A stretch of DNA of 64,000 nucleotides from Inquilinus limosus_F (GCF_051487185.1 NZ_JAHVDK010000031.1:1-64000), one strand, 5' to 3'; shown: positions 55,672-64,000, counted from the first letter of the stretch. The notes: a model not told the origin generated them from the sequence alone. Numbers and translations are program-made.

Positions 55672-56559
55672 CTAGGATCCTTGCTTCGCCGCCAGGGCGC
55701 GACGGAGATCGCCGTCGACGGCGTCCAGGCGGCGGCGCCCGTCCTCGGCGCTGTCGCCCAGCGCCACCAGGGCGGCCAGCTTGACGTTCTGCCCTGCCGC
55801 GTCCAGCGCCACGCGCGCCGCCGCCTCATCGACCGGCACGATGGCGCGCAGCATGCGCACCGAGCGGTCGTTCAGCTTGGCGTTGGTCGGCTGCATGTCG
55901 ACCATCAGCCCGTCATAGACATGGCCGAGCCGGGTCATCACCAGGGTCGAGAACAGGTTCAGCGCCACCTTCTGCGCCGTGCCGGCCTTGAGCCGGGTCG
56001 AGCCGGCGATCGGCTCCTCCCCCGTCGGCAGCAGCACGGCATGGGCGGCGTCGCCGAAGATCGGCGCGCCGGGGTTCGAGGCGACAGCGATGGTCAGGGC
56101 GCCGGTGCGGGCCGCCTCCTGCAGCACGGCGCGGGTGTAGGGGGTGCCGCCGCTGGCGGCGACGCCGATCACCACGTCATCGGGGCCGAGCCGCAGCGCC
56201 GCGGCCTCGGCCCGGCCGGCCTCGGCATCGTCCTCGGCGTTCTCCACCGGCCGGCTCAGCGCCGTGGCGCCGCCGGCGATCAGATAGGCCAGCCGATCCT
56301 GCGGGTGGCCGAAGGTCGGGAACAGCTCCGACCCGTCCTGCGCCGCGACCCGGCCGGAGGTGCCGGCGCCGGCATAGATGAGGCGCCCGCCGCGGCGCAG
56401 CCGGGGCGCCGCATCGGCCGCGGCGGTGGCGAGAGCCGGCAGCGCCGGGCGCACCGAGGCCACGGCGGCGAGCTGGGATTCCAGCAGCGCGTCGAGGATC
56501 TCCGCATCCTCCCAGGTGTCGATGCCCCTGAAGCGGCGTGATGCGGTCTCGGTTCCCAT
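55672..56559 (-). CDS. murQ: N-acetylmuramic acid 6-phosphate etherase
   Basis: A 295-residue SIS-fold lyase that cleaves the lactyl ether of MurNAc-6-phosphate to give GlcNAc-6-phosphate and lactate in peptidoglycan recycling. RGGRLIYAGAGTSGRVAAQD GSELFPTF, DVVIGVAASGGTPYTRAVLQ, the catalytic Glu in SRPVENAEDDAEAGRAEAAA and LNDRSVRMLRAIVPVDEAAA match MurQ. It is the first gene of the ABC-transporter operon, so it likely processes the imported sugar after phosphorylation. No kinase gene (AnmK, MurK or PTS) is in the window. Confidence 0.93.
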   Translation of the reverse strand: MGTETASRRFRGIDTWEDAEILDALLESQLAAVASVRPALPALATAAADAAPRLRRGGRLIYAGAGTSGRVAAQDGSELFPTFGHPQDRLAYLIAGGATALSRPVENAEDDAEAGRAEAAALRLGPDDVVIGVAASGGTPYTRAVLQEAARTGALTIAVASNPGAPIFGDAAHAVLLPTGEEPIAGSTRLKAGTAQKVALNLFSTLVMTRLGHVYDGLMVDMQPTNAKLNDRSVRMLRAIVPVDEAAARVALDAAGQNVKLAALVALGDSAEDGRRRLDAVDGDLRRALAAKQGS

Positions 56560-56666
56560 GCGGCGTGGTCGCTGGTCTGCGTGAGTGGTCTAGACCACAC
56601 TCTCCCAGCTTTGCCTGCGCGGCGCAAGATCGTCGTGGACGCGCCCGATCCGGACGGCGCCGCACC

Positions 56667-57578
56667 CTACCAGTCGAAGGAGATTCCGGCGGTGAACTTG
56701 GCGCCTGGCTGCTCGGTGCCGAGATCGATCAGCGAGGCCTTGACCTTGAGCGGGCCAAGCACCGTCTGCTCGGCGCCGATGCTGCCGGTCAGGTGCCGGT
56801 CGGTGCTGGAATACTGGCCGCCGAGCAGCAGCGCCGTCGTGTGCCAGGGCAGCTCCAGCCGGGTGGTGCGGTCGATCTCCCAATGCGTCACCGGCGCCTC
56901 GGTGCCGAGCAGGCCGCCCCGGATGACCGCGTAGCGGTTCTCCGTCGATCCGGTCAGCCCGATCAGGGACCAGGTGCTGGACAGCACCGCCGCCACTTGT
57001 CCCGTGCCCTCGTCGGCCTCCGGGTCGAAGCTGGCCTCGATCCGGGCCGAGGTGAAGAACGGCACGAACCAGGGCAGCTGCGTCAGGCCTACGCTCGCTT
57101 CAGCCTTGCCGGTCGCCGAGCGCCGCGCCATCTCCAGCCGGTTCCAGCGCTGGGCGAAGCCGGGATAGGGATCGGCCGGGATCTCGAAGGTGACGCCGGT
57201 CTTGGCGATGAAGCCGGGCGTCTCGGCCCGCAGCGCCGCCGCGACCGATCCGGCGCCGGTCGGGTCGCGCTCGCCGGTGACCACGGAATAGTCCTGGTCG
57301 GGTGCGGCATAGGTGCTCAGCCCTGTCGGGGCGCGCGGCGCCGTGCCCAGCCGGTCCCAGCGCCAGGCCGGGCCGAGTTCGGGGTCGGCGGGGATGTCGA
57401 AGATGATGCCGGTGTCGGGGATGAAGCCCTGGGCCTGCGCTGTCGTGGCCGGCGCGGCCCCGCCGGCGGCCGCGTCGTAATCCTGGTCGGGCCAGGCATG
57501 GGCCGCTGGCACCGCCGCCGGGACCAGCGCAGCAGTGGCTGCGGCGCGCAGCAAAAGGGGGTGGCAGGACCGCGGCAT
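56667..57578 (-). CDS. Secreted protein with an internal duplication, unknown function
   Basis: A 303-residue protein with a signal peptide (MPRSCHPLLLRAAATAALVP, cleavage after AHA at residue 28). Two similar units follow: residues 29-86 (PDQDY, GFIPDTGIIFDIPADP, RWDRL, APTG) and 92-157 (PDQDY, GFIAKTGVTFEIPADP, RWNRL, SATG). The remaining ~145 residues alternate in short beta strands (LTGSIGAEQTVLGPLKVKAS) and end FTAGISFDW with an aromatic C-terminal residue, as in outer-membrane beta-barrels. No family recognised. It is 107 bp upstream of murQ on the same strand, so an envelope or cell-wall role is possible. Confidence 0.68.
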   Translation of the reverse strand: MPRSCHPLLLRAAATAALVPAAVPAAHAWPDQDYDAAAGGAAPATTAQAQGFIPDTGIIFDIPADPELGPAWRWDRLGTAPRAPTGLSTYAAPDQDYSVVTGERDPTGAGSVAAALRAETPGFIAKTGVTFEIPADPYPGFAQRWNRLEMARRSATGKAEASVGLTQLPWFVPFFTSARIEASFDPEADEGTGQVAAVLSSTWSLIGLTGSTENRYAVIRGGLLGTEAPVTHWEIDRTTRLELPWHTTALLLGGQYSSTDRHLTGSIGAEQTVLGPLKVKASLIDLGTEQPGAKFTAGISFDW

Positions 57579-57685
57579 GGGCGGGCCGTCTCTCCCGGGG
57601 AACGGATGGTGATGGTTCCCCCAAGACTAGCCTTCCGGCCGCGGCTGCCAAGCCCTTGAATTGTGAAAAATCTCCTCTCGTCGCC

Positions 57686-58696
57686 TCAGAAGCCCAGCAC
57701 GACCTTGCCGAAATGCCGTCCTGATTCGAGATGTCGCAGCGCCTCGCGGGCCTCGGTCCAGGGGAAGCTGCGGTCGATCACCGGCCGCAGCCCGGTGGCG
57801 GCGATGGCGCGGTTCATCGCCTCGAAGCTCTCGCGCGACCCGACCGGGATGCCGCGGATGCGGGCGCGGCGGAACATGATCTGCACCGGGTTGATCTCGG
57901 CCGATTTGCCGCCGAGATAGCCGATCACGTTGATCTGGCCGCCGGTGCGGATCGCGGCGAGCGAGCGGGCGAAGGTCTCGGGGCCGCCGACCTCGATGAC
58001 ATGGTCGACGCCGCGGCCGCCGGTCAGGTCGCGCACCGCCTCGTCCCAGCCCGGCGTCGTCCGATAGTTGACCGTGCCGAAGGCGCCGAGCGCCCGCGCC
58101 CGCTCCAGCTTCTCGTCGCTGGAAGAGGTAACGATCACACGGGCGCCGGCGACCACGGCGAATTGCAGGGCGAAGATCGAGACCCCGCCCGTGCCCTGGA
58201 CCAGCACGGTGTCGCCGGGCTTCAGCCCGCCTTCGGCGATCAGCGAGGTCCAGGCGGTCAGGGCGGCGCAGGGCAGCGTCGCCGCCTCCTCGTCGGTCAG
58301 GTGCTCCGGCACCGGAATCACGCCGTCGGCGTCGAGCCGGACATATTCCGCCAGCACGCCGGGGCCGGGCCCGCCCAGCGGCACCGCCCGCTCGATTCCC
58401 TCGAAATCGCCGGCGACCCAGCCCTGCCAGAAGGTCGTGGCCACGCGGTCGTCGACCTTGACGCGGGTGACGCCCTCGCCCACCGCCGCGACCTCGCCGA
58501 CGCCGTCGGACAGCGGCACCATCGGCAGCTCGAACTCGGAGTGGTAGGTGCCGTGCACGATCTCCAGGTCGCGGTAGTTCAGCGAGGCCGCGCGCATCCG
58601 CAGCACCACCTCACCCCGCCGCGGCTCCGGCACCGGCCGCTCCGCCGGCCGCAGCCGGTCGAGACCCGAGCCCTCTTCGATCGCGAATGCCTTCAT
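57686..58696 (-). CDS. NAD(P)-dependent MDR oxidoreductase (zinc-independent type)
   Basis: A 336-residue medium-chain dehydrogenase/reductase. The GroES-like N domain has VVLRMRAASLNYRDLEIVHG; the cofactor domain has GDTVLVQGTGGVSIFALQFA and GGRGVDHVIEVGGPETFARS. Catalytic and structural zinc ligands of classic ADH (GHE motif and four-Cys lobe) are absent, so it is likely an NADPH quinone/enone reductase-like enzyme. Divergent from a LysR gene 94 bp away, which probably controls it. Substrate unknown. Confidence 0.87.
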   Translation of the reverse strand: MKAFAIEEGSGLDRLRPAERPVPEPRRGEVVLRMRAASLNYRDLEIVHGTYHSEFELPMVPLSDGVGEVAAVGEGVTRVKVDDRVATTFWQGWVAGDFEGIERAVPLGGPGPGVLAEYVRLDADGVIPVPEHLTDEEAATLPCAALTAWTSLIAEGGLKPGDTVLVQGTGGVSIFALQFAVVAGARVIVTSSSDEKLERARALGAFGTVNYRTTPGWDEAVRDLTGGRGVDHVIEVGGPETFARSLAAIRTGGQINVIGYLGGKSAEINPVQIMFRRARIRGIPVGSRESFEAMNRAIAATGLRPVIDRSFPWTEAREALRHLESGRHFGKVVLGF

Positions 58697-58790
58697 CGCT
58701 CTCGCTCCAAGAATGTTGCCTCTGGAGAGATCGCCCGGCCCTCGCTAATCTTCAAATTCATTATTTTCAGAAACTTCATGACGGATCAGC

Positions 58791-59705
58791 ATGATGTTGG
58801 ACGAGATGCGCGCCTTCGTGCTCCTGGCCGAGACCGGCTCGATCCAGCGGGTGGCGGAGCGGCTGCCGCTGACCCAGCCGGCGGTGACCCGACAGATCCA
58901 GCGGCTGGAGCAGCATCTCGGCGCCACGCTGCTGGACCGGCGGGTGAAGCCGCCGCGGCTGACCCCGGCCGGCCTCGCCGCGCTCGACCGCTGCCGCGCC
59001 ATCCTGGCGGCGGTGGAGGATCTGAAGGCCGGCACCGGCGGGGACGCCGAGCCGGAAGGGCCGTTGCGGCTGGGCATCGGCGTGCTGCACGCCTTCGCCG
59101 AGACCGATTTCGCGGCGCTGATGCGCGACCTGAGGCAGTGCTATCCGCGGCTGTCGCTGCGCCTGACCGGCGGCTTGGCCACCACGCTGCTGCAGGATCT
59201 CGACCGCGGCCGGCTCGACGCCGCAGTGGTGCTGCTGCAGGAGAGCGCGGCCCCCTATCCCGGACGGGTGGTGGGGCAGGAGAAGCTGGTGGTGGTCGGC
59301 GCCCGCAGCCTGCCCCTGCCGCGCCGGCCGTCGCTGGCCGACCTCGCCGCCTGCGACTGGGTGGTCAGCCCGCGCGAATCCTGCGACGTGCGGCCGGCGC
59401 TGGAGGCGCTGTTCGCGCGGGAGGGATTGACGCTCAAGGTCTCGGCCGAGGTGCACGACCTGGCGATCCAGCAGTCGCTGATCCGCTCGGGCTTCGGGCT
59501 CGGCGTGCTGCCGGCGCGGCGCTGCGCCCCGTTCACCGCGCGCGACGAGCTGCGCCGCATCGACCTGCCCGGCTTCCGCTTCGACTTCGCGATCAGCGTG
59601 GTGCGGGCGCCGCATCTCGGCCGGCTGGACCGCACGGTCGACCATCTCGAGGACGCGCTGCGGCAAAGGCTGGCGCCGGCGGTCGTACCCTTGACGGCGG
59701 GATAG
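58791..59705 (+). CDS. LysR-family transcriptional regulator
   Basis: A 304-residue LysR regulator. HTH: MRAFVLLAETGSIQRVAERL and LTQPAVTRQIQRLEQHLGAT. The effector domain reads LGIGVLHAFAETDFAALMRD and SAEVHDLAIQQSLIRSGFGL. Two adjacent ATGs (58791, 58794) are possible starts. It is divergent from the MDR gene across an AT-rich 94-bp spacer, the usual LysR layout for a target gene. Effector unknown. Confidence 0.9.
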   Translation: MMLDEMRAFVLLAETGSIQRVAERLPLTQPAVTRQIQRLEQHLGATLLDRRVKPPRLTPAGLAALDRCRAILAAVEDLKAGTGGDAEPEGPLRLGIGVLHAFAETDFAALMRDLRQCYPRLSLRLTGGLATTLLQDLDRGRLDAAVVLLQESAAPYPGRVVGQEKLVVVGARSLPLPRRPSLADLAACDWVVSPRESCDVRPALEALFAREGLTLKVSAEVHDLAIQQSLIRSGFGLGVLPARRCAPFTARDELRRIDLPGFRFDFAISVVRAPHLGRLDRTVDHLEDALRQRLAPAVVPLTAG

Positions 59706-59706
59706 C

Positions 59707-59835
59707 CCCCTCACCCTCCCGCCGCCTTCGGCGTCGGGCCCCTCCCTCTCCCCGAGGAGAGGGGAATAGGAGCCGTGCCATCTACACCTCTCCCCTGGGG
59801 AGAGGTCGAAATCGCGCCAGCGATTTCGGGTGAGG
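59707..59835. repeat. CCCTCACCC...GGGTGAGGG intergenic repeat
   Basis: The ends CCCCTCACCC (59707-59716) and GGGTGAGGGG (59826-59835) are inverted repeats. Inside lie CTCTCCCC-GAGGAGAGG-type and CCTCTCCCCTGGGGAGAGG palindromes and CGAAATCGC / GCGATTTCG. This is a common sort of mobile intergenic element in GC-rich proteobacteria. It separates the convergent LysR and gluconokinase genes. Confidence 0.7.
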
Positions 59836-59856
59836 GGGCGGCTCCGGCCCGTCAGC

Positions 59857-60453
59857 CTATCCGGCCGTTGAGAAGGATGAGCCGGGCTGCGCCGGCAGCC
59901 CGAAGCGGCGGGCGGCGATGTCGACGATGCGGCGCGGCGGGTGGCGGATGTCGACCGTCACCACCCGCTCGCCATCGCCCGGCGGCTCCAGCGTCTCGAA
60001 CTGGCTGCGCAGCAGCGAGGGCGGCATGAAATGGCCCTTGCGACTGGCCAGGCGCGTCGCGATCACCGCCTCCGACCCCGACAGGTAGAGGAAGGCGATG
60101 CCCGGCCGGCCGCCGACCAGCCGGTCGCGATACACCCGCTTGAGGGCGGAGCAGGCCAGCACCGCCGGCTGGCCGTCCGCCAGCCAGCGCCCGATCTGCG
60201 CCGCCATGGCGTCGAGCCAGGGCCAGCGGTCCTCGTCGGTCAGCGGGTGGCCGGCCTTCATCTTCTCGATATTGGCCGGGGGGTGGAAGCTGTCGGCATC
60301 GGCGAACACCCCGCTCATGCGGCGGGCCAGCTGCTTGCCGATCGTGGTCTTGCCCGAGCCCGAGACGCCCATGACGATGACCACGCCGGGCGGGTCGCCG
60401 CGGCCGCTGTCGGACGATCGGGGTTGGGTCGCGCCGTGATCCGCGGCCGCCAT
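59857..60453 (-). CDS. gntK: Gluconokinase
   Basis: A 198-residue P-loop kinase that makes 6-phosphogluconate from gluconate. Walker A is VIVMGVSGSGKTTIGKQLAR; further marks are DADSFHPPANIEKMKAGHPL TDEDRWPWL, LACSALKRVYRDRLVGG and RKGHFMPPSLLRSQFETLEP. Of two nearby ATGs, 60453 has GAGGA at 7 nt spacing and is preferred over 60459. It starts 10 nt after the dehydrogenase stop. Together they look like a sugar-acid catabolic pair. Confidence 0.92.
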   Translation of the reverse strand: MAAADHGATQPRSSDSGRGDPPGVVIVMGVSGSGKTTIGKQLARRMSGVFADADSFHPPANIEKMKAGHPLTDEDRWPWLDAMAAQIGRWLADGQPAVLACSALKRVYRDRLVGGRPGIAFLYLSGSEAVIATRLASRKGHFMPPSLLRSQFETLEPPGDGERVVTVDIRHPPRRIVDIAARRFGLPAQPGSSFSTAG

Positions 60454-60463
60454 GGGCATGTCC

Positions 60464-61552
60464 TCAACTGAGTTTGACCACCTCGCCGGTGCGGAAGCTC
60501 TCATCCGCCGCCAGCACGATGCGCAGGCTGTCGATCGCCGCCTGCATCGAATCCGTCAGGTCCAGGTCCTCGCGGATCGCGCGCAGGAAGAATTCCTGCT
60601 CGCGGTCGCACAGCTCCTGATGGCCGGGCTCGTCCGCCATGGTGATCCAGCGGTCTTTCTCGACGAAGTGGTTGTCCGCGTCGATCGCGGCGGAATGCAG
60701 CTTCAGCGCATTGGTCTTGGTGTGCCGGTCGATATCGGCGGACTCCGAAATCGCGTCGGTCCGCGCCTCGCCCTGCCCGTCCTGCGGCACCACGATCGAG
60801 ACGCAGCCCTTCGGCCCGACCACATCCTTCACGAAATAGGCCACCTCGCTCATCATCGGGCCCCAGCCGGCCTCGTACCAGCCGACCGAGCCGTCGTCGA
60901 AGACGACGTGCAGATGGCCGTAATTGTGGATCGCGACCTCGTTCGACAGCCGGGCGCCGATGCCGTGCACCCGCACCGGTTTGGCGCTGGTCATCTGGCA
61001 CATCACATCGACATAGTGGACGCCGCAATCGACCACCGGCGACAGCGACTGCAGCAGGTTCTTGTGCCAGGTCCAGGAGGGGCCGGAGCTCTGCTGGTTC
61101 AGGTTCATCCGCATCACCAGCGGCTTGCCCAGCGTCTTCGCCACCTCGATGAACCTCACCCAGGAGGGGTGGACGCGCAGGATGTAGCCGACCACCAGCT
61201 TGCGCCCGGTCTCCTTGGCGCGGGCCACGACGCGCTCGGCATCCTCGACCGTGGTCGCGATCGGCTTCTCCACGAAGACATGGGCGCCGGCGTCCATCGC
61301 CTTCAGCGCGAACTCGGCATGGGTGTCGGACCAGGTGTTGATCGACACCGCGTCAGGCCGGGTCTCGGCGAGCGCCTGGTCATAGTCGGCGAAGCGCGGA
61401 TAGTCCGTCAGCTCCGCCGGCAGGTCGGTCTTGGCGATCGAGCGGGCGACCAGGCCGACGATCTCGAACCCGTCCAGCCGGTGATAGGCCAGGGCATGCG
61501 ACAGGCCCATATGGCCGACGCCGACGACGAGGACGCGCACAGGACCGGTCAT
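60464..61552 (-). CDS. Gfo/Idh/MocA-family oxidoreductase
   Basis: A 362-residue NAD(P)-dependent dehydrogenase. N-terminal Rossmann: VRVLVVGVGHMGLSHALAYH. The EKP motif is AGAHVFVEKPIATTVEDAER. The C-terminal alpha/beta domain contains LSPVVDCGVHYVDVMCQMTS with the catalytic Asp/His region. It is upstream of gntK in the same operon, so gluconate or a related sugar acid/inositol is a plausible substrate, but unproven. Confidence 0.88.
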   Translation of the reverse strand: MTGPVRVLVVGVGHMGLSHALAYHRLDGFEIVGLVARSIAKTDLPAELTDYPRFADYDQALAETRPDAVSINTWSDTHAEFALKAMDAGAHVFVEKPIATTVEDAERVVARAKETGRKLVVGYILRVHPSWVRFIEVAKTLGKPLVMRMNLNQQSSGPSWTWHKNLLQSLSPVVDCGVHYVDVMCQMTSAKPVRVHGIGARLSNEVAIHNYGHLHVVFDDGSVGWYEAGWGPMMSEVAYFVKDVVGPKGCVSIVVPQDGQGEARTDAISESADIDRHTKTNALKLHSAAIDADNHFVEKDRWITMADEPGHQELCDREQEFFLRAIREDLDLTDSMQAAIDSLRIVLAADESFRTGEVVKLS

Positions 61553-61848
61553 GACGGGACTCCCGGGTCATGGTCTAAGGGGCGCTGCTGGGGGCTGCCC
61601 ATTCCCCGGAGACTGTCGACACCGTCTGGGCGGCCGGGTCAAGCCCGGACCGCCCGATAACCTGAAGTTCAGGCCTCCGTCGCTTTCGTGACTTGTCAGG
61701 GGCGACGGGCGCCTGCCCAAATCGCCACTAGCGGGGCGGAACGTTCCCGCAAGGCGCATGAGGCAGGAAGGCACATAAGCATCGGCTCGGCCGGACCGGG
61801 ACCGTTGCGCCGCCTCGGCGGAGGGGGATCACGGACCTGGGGGATTAC
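61553..61848. other. Divergent spacer before the peptide-type ABC operon
   Basis: The 296 bp between the oxidoreductase (leftward) and oppA (rightward) contain no gene that looks real. GGGGGATTAC precedes the oppA ATG. No clear hairpin or operator was identified. Confidence 0.45.
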
Positions 61849-63462
61849 ATGAGCTTTCTGAACAAATCGGCCGTTGCCCTGGCCCTATGCCTGGCGGTCT
61901 CCGCCACAGCGGCGCTGACCGGCCCGGCGGCGGCGGAGACGGTGCTGAACCGCGGCTTCGGCAGCGCGCCGTCGACGCTCGACCCGCAGCTGAACACCGG
62001 CGCGCGCGAGAACTACATCGTCGCCGACCTGTTCGAGGCGCTGCTGGTCCTGGACCCGCAGGGCAACCCGCAGCCGGGCGCGGCGGAGAAATGGGAAACC
62101 AGCGCCGATGGCCTGACCTGGACCTTCCATCTGCGGCCCGGGCTGAAATGGTCGAACGGCGACCCGATGGTCGCGGCCGATTTCGTGCGCGGCATCGTCC
62201 GTGCGCTCGACCCCGAGATAGCCTCGAACCACGCCTACTATCTGACCCAGGTGCTGCCCATCAAGAACGGCAAGGCGTTCAACGAGGGCAAGCTGAAGGA
62301 CCCGGCCCAGCTGGGCGCCGCGGCGCCGGACGACCGCACCGTCGTGCTGACGCTCGACTACCCGATGCCGGACGCGCCCTACATCCTCGACTTCCACACC
62401 ACGGCGCCGGTGCATGAGCCGAGCCTCAAGGCCGCCGGCAACAAGCTGGACTACACGCGGCCGGAGCTGTTCGTCGGCAACGGTGCCTATATGCTGAAGG
62501 AATATGTGCCGCAGTCGAAGGTGGTGCTGGTCAAGAACCCACACTACTGGGACGCGGCCAACGTCAAGATCGACACGGTCGTCTACCACGTCACCGAGGA
62601 CGTCTCGACCGAGCTGAAGCGCTATCTGGCGGGCGAGCTGGACACGACCATGTCGGTGCCGGCCGAGCAGCTGGAGAAGCTGAAGGCGGAGCGGCCGCAG
62701 GAGCTGCACCAGAACCCGACGCTGGGCATGAAGTATCTGAGCTTCCAGCCCGATGCCGGCCCGCTGTCGGACATCCGCGTGCGCAAGGCGCTGGCCTATG
62801 CCATCGACCGCGACTTCCTGCAGGAGAAGATCGAGAAGGCCGGCAACGTGCCGATGTACACCTTCTCGATCAACCAGGACCCCAGCTACAAGCCCGGCAA
62901 GGTCCAGGAGGCCGGGCTGAGCAAGGAGGAGCGGCTGGCCGAGGCCAAGAAGCTGCTGGCCGAGGCTGGCTATGGCCCGGACAAGCCGCTGGAACTGGAG
63001 ATCATCGGCCCGTCCAGCGCCGCCAGCAAGCGGCGGGTCGAGGGCATCGTCGCGATGTGGAAGCAGAATCTCGGCGTCCGCACCAAGCTGGACCTGACCG
63101 AGGTGAAGACCTGGCTGGAGAAGCTGCACACCGGCACCTGGCAGGTCTGCATGGACAGCTATGGCGGCGACTATCCGCAGGCCAAGACCTGGCTGGATGC
63201 GCTGCGCTACACCGGCACGCCCAGCTATCACTGGAAGGACGACGAGTACGAGAAGCTGATGGACGAGGCCAACGCCAACGCCGCGGACAAGGCCAAGTTC
63301 TACGAGCTCCTGGGCCGCGCCGAGCAGCGCATGCTGGACCAGTACGTGTTCATCCCGATCACGGTGTCGAGCGACAACATCCTGGTCCAGACCTATGTCA
63401 AGGGCTGGGGCGCCAACCCGATCGGCCATCCGATGTCGAAGTATCTGAGCATCGAGAAGTGA
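61849..63462 (+). CDS. Peptide/oligopeptide-type ABC transporter binding protein
   Basis: A 537-residue family-5 binding protein (OppA/MppA-like). Signal peptide: MSFLNKSAVALALCLAVSAT AALTGPAAA, cleavage before ETVLNRGFG. Typical SBP_bac_5 sequence: VADLFEALLVLDPQGNPQPG, WTFHLRPGLKWSNGDPMVAA, VGNGAYMLKEYVPQSKVVLV KNPHYWD, and VRKALAYAIDRDFLQEKIEK. It captures peptides (possibly murein peptide) in the periplasm. A 12-bp stem-loop and the permease gene follow. Confidence 0.93.
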   Translation: MSFLNKSAVALALCLAVSATAALTGPAAAETVLNRGFGSAPSTLDPQLNTGARENYIVADLFEALLVLDPQGNPQPGAAEKWETSADGLTWTFHLRPGLKWSNGDPMVAADFVRGIVRALDPEIASNHAYYLTQVLPIKNGKAFNEGKLKDPAQLGAAAPDDRTVVLTLDYPMPDAPYILDFHTTAPVHEPSLKAAGNKLDYTRPELFVGNGAYMLKEYVPQSKVVLVKNPHYWDAANVKIDTVVYHVTEDVSTELKRYLAGELDTTMSVPAEQLEKLKAERPQELHQNPTLGMKYLSFQPDAGPLSDIRVRKALAYAIDRDFLQEKIEKAGNVPMYTFSINQDPSYKPGKVQEAGLSKEERLAEAKKLLAEAGYGPDKPLELEIIGPSSAASKRRVEGIVAMWKQNLGVRTKLDLTEVKTWLEKLHTGTWQVCMDSYGGDYPQAKTWLDALRYTGTPSYHWKDDEYEKLMDEANANAADKAKFYELLGRAEQRMLDQYVFIPITVSSDNILVQTYVKGWGANPIGHPMSKYLSIEK

Positions 63463-63466
63463 CCGG

Positions 63467-63494
63467 GAGGGGCGCGGCGCAGGCCGCGCCCCTC
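63467..63494 (+). other. Stem-loop between oppA and the permease gene
   Basis: GAGGGGCGCGGC / GCCGCGCCCCTC, a perfect 12-bp stem with loop GCAG, 5 nt after the oppA stop. No T-tract (GTCCTTTGCC follows). Likely lowers permease relative to binding-protein expression. Confidence 0.75.
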
Positions 63495-63535
63495 GTCCTT
63501 TGCCGAGGAAAGCAAGCAGGGAGCAGCCCGGGCCG

Positions 63536-64000
63536 ATGGTCTTGTCCGTTCTCCGCCGCATGCTGGGCAGCGTGCCGACGCTGTTCGCGCTGGCGACGAT
63601 CACCTTCTTCGTCATCCGCTTCGCGCCGGGAGGTCCTTTCGACGACGACAAGAAGCTGCCGCCGGCCCTGATCGCCCGGATGGAGGCGCAGTTCCACCTG
63701 AACGAGCCGCTGTGGCAGCAGTATCTGCGCTTCCTGGGCGACGTCGTGCGGCTCGATTTCGGCCAGTCGATGTACTACCGCGAATACACGGTGGCGCAGC
63801 TGATCGGCCATGGCCTGCCGATCTCGCTGCAGATCGGGCTGTGGGCCACGCTGCTCTACGCCATCGCCGGCGTGACGCTCGGCGTGACCGCGGCGCTGCG
63901 GCGGAACGGCATCCTGGACAACTTGGTCAGCGCGGTCGCCATGGGCGGCATCGTGGTGCCGACCTTCGTCATGGCGCCGATCCTGCAGATCGTCTTCGCG
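63536..64000 (+). CDS. Peptide/oligopeptide-type ABC permease (OppB-like), partial at right edge
   Basis: The first 155 residues of an OppB-type permease are present. VLSVLRRMLGSVPTLFALAT ITFFVIRFAPGGPFDDD is the typical first helix and periplasmic loop; RMEAQFHLNEPLWQQYLRFL GDVVRLDFGQSM is the conserved loop; GLPISLQIGLWATLLYAIAG starts the core. The gene continues past the window. The ATG at 63536 has CAGGGAG about 14 nt upstream; an ATG 9 codons later is less likely. Confidence 0.9.
   Translation, partial: MVLSVLRRMLGSVPTLFALATITFFVIRFAPGGPFDDDKKLPPALIARMEAQFHLNEPLWQQYLRFLGDVVRLDFGQSMYYREYTVAQLIGHGLPISLQIGLWATLLYAIAGVTLGVTAALRRNGILDNLVSAVAMGGIVVPTFVMAPILQIVFA

Overview
The window is chromosomal DNA from a GC-rich alphaproteobacterium. 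Supporting signs are the yqeY-dnaG-rpoD block, the carA...carB-greA arrangement, the tRNA-Tyr/tRNA-Gly/tuf cluster, and a trxB - LsrB-type LysR - AbcR-like small RNA cluster known from alphaproteobacteria. Gene content (long ABC-transporter operons, ELM1-like protein, Pro-rich and WRD-rich small proteins) suggests a free-living or plant/soil-associated Rhodospirillales-like organism; the genus cannot be fixed from the sequence alone.

Layout. 1-2550: tuf start, three tRNAs, rlmB, a frameshifted SUKH gene and a small glycine-zipper membrane protein. 2968-6533: a taurine/sulfonate-type ABC importer plus a TauD/TfdA dioxygenase. 6544-12830 (minus): mannitol-dehydrogenase-family enzyme, then rpoD, dnaG and yqeY. 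12986-23262: carA, an acetyltransferase, small envelope-type proteins, an aldo/keto reductase plus class III adenylate cyclase pair, carB, greA and a small membrane protein.

23354-31283 is an arsenic-resistance island. One operon is arsR-arsC(LMW-PTP type)-arsC(glutaredoxin type)-acr3. The second module is a PadR-type regulator carrying two vicinal Cys pairs, a flavoprotein with Cys-Cys tails, an MFS exporter, arsH and a divergent ArsN1-like acetyltransferase. Between the two sits a MerR regulator with Hg/Zn-type cysteines and a divergent small Cys-rich protein. Three copies of a CATCGA-N3-TCGATG-like palindrome flank padR and are candidate operators.

31511-37887: ugpBAEC glycerol-3-phosphate-type importer with a TIM-barrel isomerase and an endonuclease/exonuclease/phosphatase-family enzyme. 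37985-50987 has a redox theme: msrQ, katE, a free-standing TubC-type docking peptide coupled to hemH, oxyR, trxB, the LsrB-type regulator, the AbcR-like sRNA and msrP. These are interspersed with an FkbM methyltransferase remnant in an AT-rich scar, a histidine phosphatase, GNAT, DUF1868-like, Lrp and ELM1 genes. 51135-61552: aspartate aminotransferase, a sugar ABC importer without its own ATPase next to murQ, an unknown secreted repeat protein, an MDR oxidoreductase with a divergent LysR, and gluconokinase with a Gfo/Idh/MocA dehydrogenase. 61849-64000: oppA-type binding protein and the start of its permease.

Two intergenic repeat families are visible: a CGTCAT...ATGACG palindrome with a shared core GCTGGTGCCGCTGGA, and a CCCTCACCC...GGGTGAGGG element. 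The most interesting items are the PadR/flavoprotein arsenic module with its shared operator, the lsrB-abcR neighbourhood, the MerR/small Cys protein cassette and the TubC-type peptide coupled to ferrochelatase.
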